64,000 nucleotides of DNA. It comes from Breviolum minutum Mf 1.05b.01 (taxonomy: Eukaryota; Sar; Dinophyceae; Suessiales; Symbiodiniaceae). Of the stretch, positions 1 through 10,412 are shown piece by piece. The stretch covers positions 19,416-83,415 of the forward strand of contig DF239574.1 in NCBI GenBank assembly GCA_000507305.1, written 5' to 3'. How positions within the stretch are numbered: the first letter of the stretch is position 1; each line of letters starts with the position of its first letter. The position numbers and the translations under genes are program-made. The notes below the pieces were generated by a model. That model had not been told where the DNA came from, did not search any database, and was given only the letters and a program-made list of their open reading frames with translations.

Positions 1-931
1 AGGCATCCATGACACAGCTAGCACAAGAAGCTCATAAAAGCTGAGGGAATCTCCAACCGTGCAGAACGACTCCAATGGGATCCTGCGAACATCCATAAAA
101 TCAACCAGTAACTAAAGGTTCATCCAAACCTACTAGCACTGAGGTGGATACATGGCAAGGTTTGATAAGTTTTTGCTTGTTTTTTGGATAGTTTTTGTTG
201 TGTGTTTCAAACTGTGTTTCCTCAGAATCATTGCAATAGTGAATGTTTCACCCAGGAACCCTGCTGATTTGGACCTCCCAAAAGGGAGCTCCCTTGGCAG
301 AGGAGTTAACGAATGAATTGAGTAGCTGAAGTAGCTGCGAATCAAATCGTCCGCTCGCCTTGCTTGCAACCCCGATTCATGGGTCTTAGTCTTAGTGGTT
401 GAGAATTTTTTAGTTATTCCCATAGGATACAAAGACACGAATCCTGAAACTAACTTTAGCAGACCTTTTGCCCCCAAAAGGGACATGAATCATCTGAAGG
501 CAACCATCCCAGTTTCAGGTGCGAAGATGTTTGGAGAGGGTATAAATATAGTTTTTTGCTGACTTACCTTCACCTTTTAGAAGCCCTTCAATTGAATTTC
601 CATCGATTTCAAAGGTTGCAGACACCCACACTTTTCACCATCACCGCTTGCCGCTGGCCTCTCAAGAATCCGCCAAACGAACCTTCCATACCTGGCTGTT
701 AAGGCAGGATGCTTTTCCACCTCGAAAAGTGGGAAGTGGGATTCTTCAGACTAAAAGTACTAAAGCCGATTTTTTTTGGGGGTTGGAAATCTCATGTAAA
801 CCGTACTTGAAAACAGTTTTAGCCCATGATGAATGATGACACCAACATTTTATCAGTTGAGGATGAGAATACTCCCACTTTTCATTTCCATGTTGTGTGT
901 GTGTCTTCAACGTTTGAGGCAGCCCTAGTTG
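1..931. other. No gene recognised
   Basis: I see no open frame with family-like residues on either strand here. The stretch is probably intergenic or 5' intronic sequence ahead of the aquaporin gene; the codon directly upstream (one codon) of the first aquaporin ATG is preceded by an in-frame TAG. Confidence 0.4.
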
Positions 932-3900
932 ATGCGGCCCGCCGCGGTGAGCGCGGAGTTTTTGGGCAGCGCCGTGCTGTCCTTCACGGTGCGGGGTTTT
1001 CATCGGTGATGAGTGCTGCGAGCTTTGGAATTTCACGGGTGTGGAGAGGTTTTTTGGTGCATTAAACTCTGGCTTCAAAAATTTGGGAATCCCATGTTAT
1101 TCTGAAAAAAACAAACCAGTATAGTTGAATGGTTGACATCCTATGCTACCTTCCAGGTCCATCACCTTCCGTGGGAGGATTTCAAGAGAGCACAGAATTT
1201 CAAACAACAAAAAGTTGGGATTTGTTCCTGAAGAAACTTGCCAAAACTCAACGGGGTGTTTTTTTTGTGATGATGTCGTTTCATTGATTGAACATGGTAC
1301 CATCAACGATGCAGGTTGGCTGCAATGTTTTGTCTAGTCCATCCTTCTCTTGGGAGACAAGCAGTCGGGAGATTGCTTCCATTGCTGCTGCATTGTTGGT
1401 GTCTTGGCAGCATCTTCGCAACAGATTTTTACATTTCAAACACATGAAGCTGAAACACAAAAGGCGATGACGTCGGCTTTTGGGCCTATCTCTGGTGGCC
1501 ATTTCAATCCTTCAGTTTCTGTGGCTATGTCCCTTATCTGCAGCCCGGGGGGGTATAGCTCCATAGCTACTGATGCTGAAGCAGCCTTCAGTTGATTTTT
1601 GCAGGCTTTGCGCCGGCAAGATGCAGGTCTTGGATACCCTAGAGCTAAACTCAGGATCGAACGGGTGGAACAGTTGACTGCTTGCAACATAAAAGGGGGG
1701 AAACCCTGTGAAGAATCTGTAGAATTGCAGATTACAAGATAGCATGAGGTCTACGTCCTTGTGCAAGTGGCTGGTTCCACTGCGGCAATGCTTTTCATCA
1801 GTAATCTCTTTCAGGCCGGGCATTTTTGACCTGAAAGTGGGAGCTGGAGAGTTTTGGTATGGTTACCAGCCAGGTTACTGAGCCATCAGTCAGCTGCTGA
1901 GTCTGAGTTGCCGATGTTTTCCTGGTGTTTCTATAGGGATCACTAAATTACATCTAAATTACCACTGTTTCGGGGATCAAACAAGGCCAAAATGTAGGGT
2001 ATGGTAATATTTTGAGGAATTTCCTTTAATAGTGCATTGTTTGGGTTGGTAATATAATGACCCCTGGTTTCACTTCTGTTCCTTTTTGCCAAGGTTGTTC
2101 CCATAGTTGGAAGAGACATTGCTGTCCGGAGACTTGGAGCTCAGAAATGGAAACCTCCAACAAAAAGCCGAAACGGTGTTTCACCAAGTTGGTATGACCA
2201 AACAACCTGTCAACGTCATTAACCCAAAAAAAAACCCAATCAATTTCCAAGCAATTTCAATTTATATGGAGACTTCGGGACTTCAAAGTTATCCCACATT
2301 TCCCTTACAAAAACTGGGCCCGGGCAGCTGCATAGAAACAAAATGCCCCACAGATTTTTTGGTTTTGGTGACCCACCAACAAGGTCGAGATGATCTATGC
2401 CTTCATGTTGAATTTCGTGACTCTTTGTGCCGCCAGACTCAGCTGGTTTAGCTGTTATGTAAATACTGTTGCCTTAAACACAAAAACAAACATCCAGGGT
2501 GGGTATTTTTTTGCGAGGCTCCAAGGAAATTTGGTAGGCATCATTGATTTTTACTAATTTTGAAGCCCAAGATGATGGAAGTGGCAGAATTCCATCAAGT
2601 TTGCGATCTTAAATGGCAAACTTGATTCATGGTAGCTATAGATTCATTTTCAAAAAACAAGTTTTGTTTAAAAATCTACGCTGCATACTCTATGTTTTGA
2701 CATGTTTTGATATCTTTTCTTTTAAAAATCTCAGCTTGCTGACCTGTGGTGAACCCTGGTGCAAGTTGCCAGTGCCTGTGAGGTCTCCGGCAAGAGGAAC
2801 AATCCCGAGAACGAGCCGAACCAGTTTTACGTCGTTGATCCCAGTGCTTCCAATGTCTTCCTATGAATTCTACCCATTGGATGGTTGGCACAACTCCATA
2901 GGTGAACGTTGAGTTGAAGTGACTTTCAACTACGCTTGGGGGATGTATAACCCCCCCTTTTTTGGATCCCTGCCTTGTGTGCTTCCAACTGATCATCCAG
3001 TTTGAATCCTTGAATTCCTGAATCTCCAAAGGGCATCGCAAGCAGTACAATCTTAGCTGCTGGTTTAGCCAGTACCCGCCTGAAAAGTGGTGCCCGGTGC
3101 CCCAGGAATGACCTAAGAATGAGCCAAAAATCATCAGTCTTCCCATTGTTGAAAATGATGGGGGTCACCACGGCTCACCAGGTTTTTAATCCTGGAATCA
3201 CCATTGGCCTTGGCATCAACCAGATGGGCTTCGAGGTTCCTTGGGTTGGTGATCCGTTTGCATGCTTTGGACCCAACCAAGCATGGCCAGCCCACAACAC
3301 GATGGTTCCAAAAAGGTAAAGATCCAGAGGAATAAAATTTCCCAAATAATGTTTGCCTATTATTTGTCCAACCAACAGGGGCTACTTGTATTCTTTTGTA
3401 CCACGACCTGCAGGTGCCGAACAATGCAGTCTTCGTCCTGGTGCAGGTGCATAGCTTGATGATCTTCCCCAGGGGCCATTCCGCGCCAGAGAGAGAGAGA
3501 GAGAGAGAGTGGGAGAACAAGGATTTTCATTTAGTTTTTTTTTTTGGGCCATGGCCCATAAATGAGTGATTATCATTTGGGACTTCAGAAGTTTTTCAGT
3601 AAAAATGGTGGAATGTAATGTAAACAGTGCTTGAAAAACTGGATCTGAGGGATCTGAATTTTGAAACACACCTGTACTCTAGACTCTGGACTGTTTGTAT
3701 TTATACAATATGATGTTCTTTGATGTTGTTTGTATATATATATATATACATACATGTTTCTCACTTGGGTTTCCCAATGCAAAGCTTTCAACTTTCAACC
3801 TTGCTTATTGGAAGAGCCTAGGGTATCAAGGGAATAAGATTGCTCCAAACAACGCGACCGGCGAACGACCGGCCCGCAGCTTGTGGCTGGTGTTCTAGCA

Positions 3901-5779
3901 GCAGCCCTCTTCCGGCTATTAAGTTTGGGACCACAGTATCGTGTTTTTGCCAGATGCTTCGTTTCCGGAAGCTATTTGGAGATGATGAGCCATGTGGAGA
4001 TGATGAGATGAATGGATGAAGCAGATGAATGGATGATAAAGACTCTTGACATTGTCTTTCCATCGCTTCCAGGGTAGGATGGGCCTCTTGTAATTTGGGA
4101 TGGATGGCATACATCATCACATCATCACCATATTGGTCACGCTCAGGGCCCGAAGAGAAGCTGAGCAACGAGCAGTTGCCAACCTATGTGCCGAGTTTGG
4201 CCGTGAGGCACCACAACGATTCGTGTGTTTGTCCAGCCATGGGCCTGTCGAAATGTTTGGAGTTGTGTCAGGAAGTCGTTTTTTTTTCCAATGGATCACT
4301 TGGGAGGGTTTTTTCCTTCCAAAAACAAACGCCAGGTGTTTCCGTGAAACAGCCATCAACTCCGATGTCTCACTTCAACCAACATGTGTAACATGTTGTT
4401 TTTTTGTTGCGATAGCATGTCTTGTTTGAACCCCGCATTGTTGGAGATCTGAGATGCCGGCTTGCTTCAGGTTGTGCTCAGAGTGTTTGGGTACCACCTT
4501 CTTGATGTTGACCTTGGGCCTGGAGAGCCCAGAAATATCGGCAAGCCTAATGGCAGGAGAGATGTTGTGAGAAATTTGGAGGTGATTTCTTAAGTTTTTG
4601 TTTTGTGATGTTTTTTTGTTTGGGGGGGATCCGGGATGGGGTGGAGATTTTTGAGATTTTTTGAGACATGACAATGAATCCATGAAAGATGTCCACCAAG
4701 CCGAGCTGATTTTTAGGTCTAAGTTCTTCGGAAAATGTCTGGGCAGCTCCTTGCGCACTCGTGTCGGGGGTTGGCCCAGAATGTGGAAGAGCTGGGACTT
4801 TCGGAGAGGAAGTTTCCTTAATAGAAAAGGAGTTTCCCGAGATGTTTTTCAGCTTCTGTTTTTTATGTTTTGACTGTGTAGATAGGTACGAACACCAACT
4901 ACGGATAATAGATGATTCTATGATCTATAAACGTGCTGTTGATGGTTCAGAAATCCTGCACCACCTGGGATGTATAAAACCTTGTATGTAAATTAAATAA
5001 TGGGATAGCCTACCTATCAACTGGTGCAGGATTTCTTCCATTTCTTCCATGATTGTTCGTTCCTTCCCTTGTGACCAAACGTCATATTTCGCTGGCGGAT
5101 TGTTTGAATTGCCTCGCAACAAAGGGGACTGGTCTACGCCCTGGGCGACTTATCTGGAGGCTGAAAGCAAGTCATCAAGATTGATATCATCTTTCAGTGA
5201 AAGATTCCAAGTTTGATTGAGATCATACTCAAACTGAGATAATTTGTTACCTTATATTTTGGTTGGGAAAAAAAAACTACACCTTAGTTTGCAGCTCATA
5301 GGGTTTTGATGCCTCCATCACCCCATCATCCGCGAAAGGCCACTTCAACCCGGCAGTGACTGCTGCTGTGGCCCCTTGGCCTTTCAAAACACAAGGCCAG
5401 AAAAGGTTGTGCCTATATTTTTCACTGGTTTTTTCAGAATGAACATTTCGAATCAGGGAGTTAGAACGTTTCTTCGAACACCTTGGGAAACTTAACATTT
5501 TGAATCCAAAGATTTTTGGTTATTCACAGGGGTTCATACATGTTGGGTGGTGCAGGATTTCTGAACCATCAACAGTATGAAACGTTTCATACCGCAAAAA
5601 CAGAGGTCAGTTTTTTTGGGAATACTTTTTCAAGTGGGGGTGGTTCAACTAAGAACGCATTTGAGTTTCTAAGGAATCAACACATGGCAACCATTTAAAA
5701 ACCCGTGTGATGGTCATCCAGCAAAGGATCAACTCAGTTTTAAATGGAGATAGACATAGATGTGCAGGTTTTCACGACG

Positions 5780-5867
<88 letters not shown>

Positions 5868-8800
5868 GGTTGTTGTGGTTGTGGTTGTGGTTGTTGGTTG
5901 TGCTGCTTCCGCTGTTCTGAAGACGCGTGATTCCCAGGCAGCCAGTTTTGGTTCGAGATGTTTCAGCAGTAATCATTAACTTATATATGTATGATATTTA
6001 GATTCGTTTCTGATTTCAGGGGCGGTTTTTGACAGTTGTTCCATGCTAGAAGTGCTTTCCGCAGTGACTGGTGAATCAATTGCGGTTTTTGAAGAAGTGG
6101 ACTTTGCGGAAGGTTCGGTGAAGGCCTTAAAACAGCGCTTGGCTCAGAAGATTGGCGTCCCACGCTTCCGACTACGGCTCCTTCAAGACAACTGCCCACT
6201 GGATGACAACCAAACCTTGATCGAGAATCAGACCTTGATTCTTCAAGTTGTACAGCTTGTGGTCCTGGAGTTTCAGCTGCCTGATAGGGAGCAGGGTCAG
6301 GGCATCATGGTGGCATGTGAGGAAAATGATAATGAGCTTCTTGAGCGGCACTTGAACCAGGCACTAAATCCAAATTTTGAAGATGCAAATGCAAGAACGC
6401 CCTTGTGTGTGGCATCCCTCAATGGAAGTCTCAAATGTGTGTCTTTACTGATTGAAGCAAGGGCCAACCAAGACCAAGGCACAGATGATGGAGCAACGCC
6501 TCTTATCATGGCAGCTCAGAATGGGCACCTTGAAGTTGTCCAATTTCTGGTGGAGTCAGGCGCGAACAAAGACCAAGGCACGACAGATGGTGGACCAACG
6601 CCTCTATACATAGCTGGTCAGAATGGGCACCTTGAAGTTGTCCGATTTCTGGTTGCGTCCGGTGCCAACAAAGACCAAGGCAGGACAGATGATGGGTCAA
6701 CGCCTCTTTTCGCAGCAGCTCAGGAAGGGCACCTTGAAGTTGTCCAATTTTTGGTCGCGTCTGGTGCCAACCAAGACCAAGGCACGACAGATGTTGGAGC
6801 AACGCCTCTTTACATCGCAGCTCATCAGGGGCACCTTGAACTTGTCCAATTTCTGGTCGCGTCTGGTGCCAACAAAGACCAAGGCACGACAGATATTGGA
6901 GCAACGCCTCTTTACGTGGCAGCTCAGGAGGGGCACCTTGAAGTTGTCCGATTTCTGATCGAGTCTGGTGCCAACAAAGACCAAGGCACGACAGATATTG
7001 GAGCAACGCCTCTTTNNNNNNNNNNNNNNNNNNNNNNNNNNNNNNNNNNNNNNNNNNNNNNNNNNNNNNNNNNNNNNNNNNNNNNNNNNNNNNNNNNNNN
7101 NNNNNNNNNNNNNNNNNNNNNNNNNNNNNNNNNNNNNNNNNNNNNNNNNNNNNNNNNNNNNNNNNNNNNNNNNNNNNNNNNNNNNNNNNNNNNNNNNNNN
7201 NNNNNNNNNNNNNNNNNNNNNNNNNNNNNNNNNNNNNNNNNNNNNNNNNNNNNNNNNNNNNGGAGCAACGCCTCTTTTCGTAGCAGCTAGAGCAGGGCAC
7301 CCTGAAGTTGTCCGATTTCTGATGGAGTCCGGTGCCAACAAAGACCAAGGCAGGACAGGTACTGCCTGACAACAACAAACGGTTTGGCAGAAAATTCGCG
7401 GAGACGGATGTTTTTTCTAAAATAATCTTCTTTAGGGTGACCTCATAGTGCAGCCTTTAACGTACCCCCCCCCCCCAGAAAAAATACCTTATTAAGGCTT
7501 TTTTAGGTTCCATGTTAGTTTTTTGGGGTGTATTCTTTCCCTCATGTTTTCTTCACCTTTTTTCCTATCGACCCTGCCAAAGGTGATTGGATTTTTCTTT
7601 TGTCGTTGCACTTGAGCAGTGACAACAGACCTGCTTGTTTGCTTGTTTCGGTGATACAGGGGATGCCAAACCAGACTCTCCAGTAGCGATTCTGCTTTTC
7701 CATGAACTTGAGAATTCTGATTTTAACGCAGCATTCCGGTGTCTCATGGGAGTTTTTTTACCCCCTCCAACTCCCCCCCCAACAACTCATTTTTTTTTCC
7801 ATATCATCATTTTAAGGCTTCATGTTGAGTTTTCCATAGTTTTCCATTGTGTGTTTCTTGTGTCTCATTTATAAGTGACGTTCGGACACAACCTGCAAAC
7901 CCCAAAACTCCCAAGGTCCTGTCCCGAACACGTCTGTTGATCTCCAGCGACCTCTTGGGCTACTGGTTTGCGCAGGTTGGATCGTGTGATGATGGATCCT
8001 CCAGTTTTTTCAGTTTTTTTTTAAACATATTGTTTTTGGGAAGGTGAGGAGTATTGTATATAAATTGAGAAAATTTGGATTTTTTTCAACGTTTTTTTGA
8101 GGCAAACTGAAAGATTACACCCGCGAAAACTAAGATGGACCCTAAAAACGATGCTTTCAAATAGGAATCTCTTTCACCACGGGTCCATTATCAGGTGCCA
8201 TCTTAGTTTTTAGGAGTGTAGACTAAATTTGTCTTGTGTAAATTTTTGGGATCTAAACTTTAGAAGTTTCAGGATCCCTAAAATATGCTGTGAATCAAAT
8301 TTTCGCTTACCCTGCCAGGTGACTGGTTGCCTAATTGCAGCAGTGATGTGCTTATATTTGATCACAGACTTCCAGTGGGATCTTGGTCCAAAGGCGAGGT
8401 TTTCCTTTTCTTGGCTGGAAGTTGGAGCCATAGAACCTGACATCATCGAAAACAAACGGGGGGAAAACGAAAAAAAAGCAAAATGCAATCAACTTTATAA
8501 TTTCAAAAGTAAAAGAAACACCAACAAACAACAAGAATCTCGTTCGTCAATCCAGTCTATTGTATAACATCCCTTTTTCCCCAACAAAAATGGTGGTGCA
8601 TCTATTATACAATAGGCACCTTTTCAATACGTCCGCTTTCAACCAACCAACCCTCCCCAACAGGCACCTTTTCAAGCTGGTGGTGCTTACATCATGGAGA
8701 GCACCTGGCTAAACTTGGGAGGGGATCCGAAGCTAAGCAAAGGAGACGTCCTTTAAGACCACCACGTGAAGTACTCCCCTGTTTTTTTTTGGTTTGGGTT

Positions 8801-10412
8801 TTTTGGGAGTTCTGAAATGTGTTTGGGGAATTTCCCCAGATTTTTCGGAAACTTTTGGTCCTTTCCAGGGAGGAGGATGTTATTTTTGGTTGGGGGTGGT
8901 GCACTGCAAGATGTTGGATGAAGTTGGAAAGTTTCATGGTGGAAGTATGGCTTTCAAAAAAATGGTGTGGCTGATGGAAGCATTTTCACGATTTGATGCT
9001 CGGTGGTTTGTAACATACTTTTTACTTTCACCCCGAAAATGGGGGAAATGATCCAATCTGACTGTTCTTCAAATGGGTTGGTTCAACCACCAAGTTTTCG
9101 TTGGCCAGGTTCACCTTTTCCATTGTCTTGTGTTTGACGGTTCTGGCTGTCTCCTGCATCAAGGCTGGGGTGGGTGGTTGAAAGAGACAAGCAATGGAAC
9201 GTGGAACGAGACCTCATACAGGTAGTTTGGGTTTTTAATTGGTATATAGGGAAACATGTTGGTACCCACTATATAAGGTGTATATGGGGTTGATGATTAA
9301 GGGTACCATCCCCGAGGGTACCACCCTTTTCCCTATGATGGTAGTTTACTTGACTTATTTGCTGGGAAGACTACACCGTCGAAGGAATCTTGACCCCTTT
9401 TTGCTACCCGAATCTCTACTGCATTAGTTCTAGCTTGTTCTCTTCCTCCCTATTTCTCCATTTCCACTATGGTAAGCAACATTTTGTGGAAGCTGCGCTC
9501 CGTGCACGTATCTATCTGCAAGACTGGGTTCCAGCCGCGCTTTTTTCCCTTATGCGAAGTGTACAGTTCTCAGTAGCCTTCCCAAACCATCCATTTTGGA
9601 TCATGTTCACCAGCAGACAAGTCCATTAGCTCTGCCCTTAAACTTGGCAAGCTTTGTAGAGATTTCCTGCCCCCCTTTGTGCAGGGTATCACCAGCATCT
9701 ACAGCAGGCAGGTCGGCGTGTTTGATCCTTCGAAGTCTCAGTGAAACAAATCATGTGCTACCAGCGGCTCTACTACTCATGGGAATCTAAGGGTAACCCA
9801 TGCCAAACCTCCCAAGAAATAAGGCCTTGTTAAGGTAAGGCCTATTTCCTGCGGGGATTTTCCGGTAAACTAACTTAATCATAGAAAATCCCCCACTTTT
9901 CCTGGTCAATACCATCAAAATGGTGGATTTTCCATGGCTGTGTTAGTTGCCAAGCCTACTTGGAGGATCATCCCAGTTAGTAAGTGGTTAGGAAGCCCCC
10001 TTTACATTTGCCCATTTGGAAGGGGAATAACCCTACTTAGGGACTACCATGGTTATTAACCATTTACTAACTGGGATGATCCTCCAAGTAGAAACCCCAA
10101 ACAACCAGGGTCCCTTTTTCATTGCTCACTTGCTGTTGGGCCAGCCAGGAACTTCTATTTTGGCTTAGCTATCGGCCTTGCCTTGCTGACTGGCTCACTT
10201 TGCTCTGCTAAAGTCTCTGGTGCTTGTCCCTTGGTCAGAGTGTTTTTTTTTAAACGGATATATCTTGGTCAAGGCACCAACAGCACTTTTTTTGTATCAT
10301 TTTTTCGTGGGGTATGTATTTTGTGTATCATCATTTTGGTGTAATTGTGGATGTGTATCATCATTTTGCGTGAAAAAAAGGTATGAATCCAGCAGTCTCG
10401 TTTGGAACTCAG
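932..10412 (+). CDS. Two-domain aquaporin (MIP channel), at least 18 exons, 3' end not found
   Basis: Membrane channel of the major intrinsic protein family, expected to conduct water or small neutral solutes. Reconstructed exons of domain 1: 932-988 (AEFLGSAVLSFT, TM1), about 1373-1399 (TM2), 1464-1523 (GPISGGHFNPSVSV), 1605-1646, 1749-1806 (TM3), 2384-2426 (TM4), 2766-2854, 3032-3091 (TM5), 3182-3235 (VFNPGITIGLGI), 3414-3446 and 3880-3922 (TM6), 4147-4204 (hydrophilic linker). Domain 2: 4471 to about 4522 (SECLGTTFLMLTLGL, TM1), 5125-5159, 5339-5367 (GGHFNPAVTAA), 7916-7975 (LLGYWFAQ), 8319-8393 (TM3), 9095-9173 (TM4), 10145-10219 (TM5), 10381-10412 (GMNPAVSFGT). Most joins keep phase, using GT, GC and possibly GA donors. 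Domain 1 has NPS and NPG in place of NPA; domain 2 has both NPAs. A fusion is supported by a phase-compatible linker, but two adjacent genes cannot be excluded. TM6 of domain 2 may lie near 14523-14590 (weak). Confidence 0.72.
4934..5040. repeat. MITE-like palindromic element, family A
   Basis: Starts CTGTTGATGGTTCAGAAATC and ends with the complementary GGTGCAGGATTTCTT; the middle has CACCACCTGGGATGTATAAAAC and an ATAATGGGATA core. Other copies: half copy 5541-5577, 21570-21690, 28887-29006 (best termini), 34968-35179 (double), 35760-35860, 37690-37789, 42954-43074, 43577-43728, 46899-46997, 47128-47230. No coding capacity. Short, terminally inverted and multicopy, hence a non-autonomous DNA-transposon-like element by inference. 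Confidence 0.75.
5780..5901 (+). repeat. (TTG)n microsatellite
   Basis: Nearly perfect TTG array degenerating to TGG/TTG units at its 3' end, in the aquaporin intron just ahead of the nested ankyrin gene. It generates spurious poly-Val, poly-Asn and similar ORFs, which I left out. Confidence 0.95.
6043..7750 (+). CDS. Ubiquitin-like / ankyrin-repeat protein, nested in an aquaporin intron
   Basis: Residues 1-67 form a ubiquitin-like fold pattern (MLEVLSAVTGESIAV, then ALKQRLAQKIGVP and LRLLQDNCPLDD). After a short linker come ankyrin repeats: one divergent unit, then near-identical 34-residue (102-nt) units built on GATPL..AAQ.GHLEVVQFL..SGANKDQGT, six before and one after an N gap (7016-7261). 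The frame before the gap does not match the frame after it, so the gap length is an estimate. After the last unit the reading runs into CAGGACAG|GTACTG, a likely donor; a phase-compatible exon at about 7662-7750 (GDAKPDSPVAILLFHELEN) may follow. Probably an intracellular protein-binding scaffold. Same strand as the host gene, lying between aquaporin exons 5339-5367 and 7916-7975. The 3' end is uncertain. Confidence 0.85.
7016..7261. other. Assembly gap (246 N) inside the ankyrin repeats
   Basis: Run of N between two copies of the same repeat boundary (GGAGCAACGCCTCTTT before, GGAGCAACGCCTCTTT after). Identical flanks and a frame shift across it point to a collapsed or unsized tandem repeat. 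Confidence 0.98.
8113..8221. repeat. MITE-like palindromic element, family B
   Basis: Ends are ACACCCGCGAAAACTAAGATGG and the inverted CCATCTTAGTTTTTAGGAGTGT. Related copies sharing an 'ACACCCC.GAAA.TTAACATGGAACC ... GGTTCCATGTTA.TTTTCGGGGTGTA' plan lie at 31711-31832, 36872-36981, 47580-47655 and 58578-58684, with degenerate ones near 7490-7540 and 25320-25420. Non-coding; likely a non-autonomous transposon family. Confidence 0.7.
9010..9090. repeat. Repeat family J, next to an aquaporin acceptor
   Basis: Carries the shared core GGGGGAAATGATCCAATCTGA and ends with GGGTTGGTTCAACCACCAA. Sister copies are at 21876-21966, 22836-22925 and 41627-41731, and an inverted relative at about 39106-39180. 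This copy ends about 5-19 nt before the aquaporin TM4 exon. Non-coding, multicopy. Confidence 0.6.
9863..9960. repeat. MITE-like palindromic element, family C
   Basis: Plan 'GGTAAACTAACATGGCAATGGAAAATCCCC ... GGGGATTTTCCATTGCCATGTTAGTTTACC'. Copies: here, 23301-23398, 32367-32458 (termini identical over 26 nt), 34803-34903 and 45654-45766; a degenerate one is near 16940-17005. Confidence 0.7.
9956..10091. repeat. Long palindromic element, family E
   Basis: Perfect 28-nt inverted arms at 9956-9983 (CTACTTGGAGGATCATCCCA...) and 10064-10091, with a partly palindromic middle holding two AACC blocks. It lies in the intron between aquaporin exons 9095-9173 and 10145-10219. Confidence 0.85.

Noticed and set aside
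3485-3509. (GA)n run as a regulatory GAGA element
   Set aside because: A simple dinucleotide repeat inside an intron; nothing supports a regulatory role.
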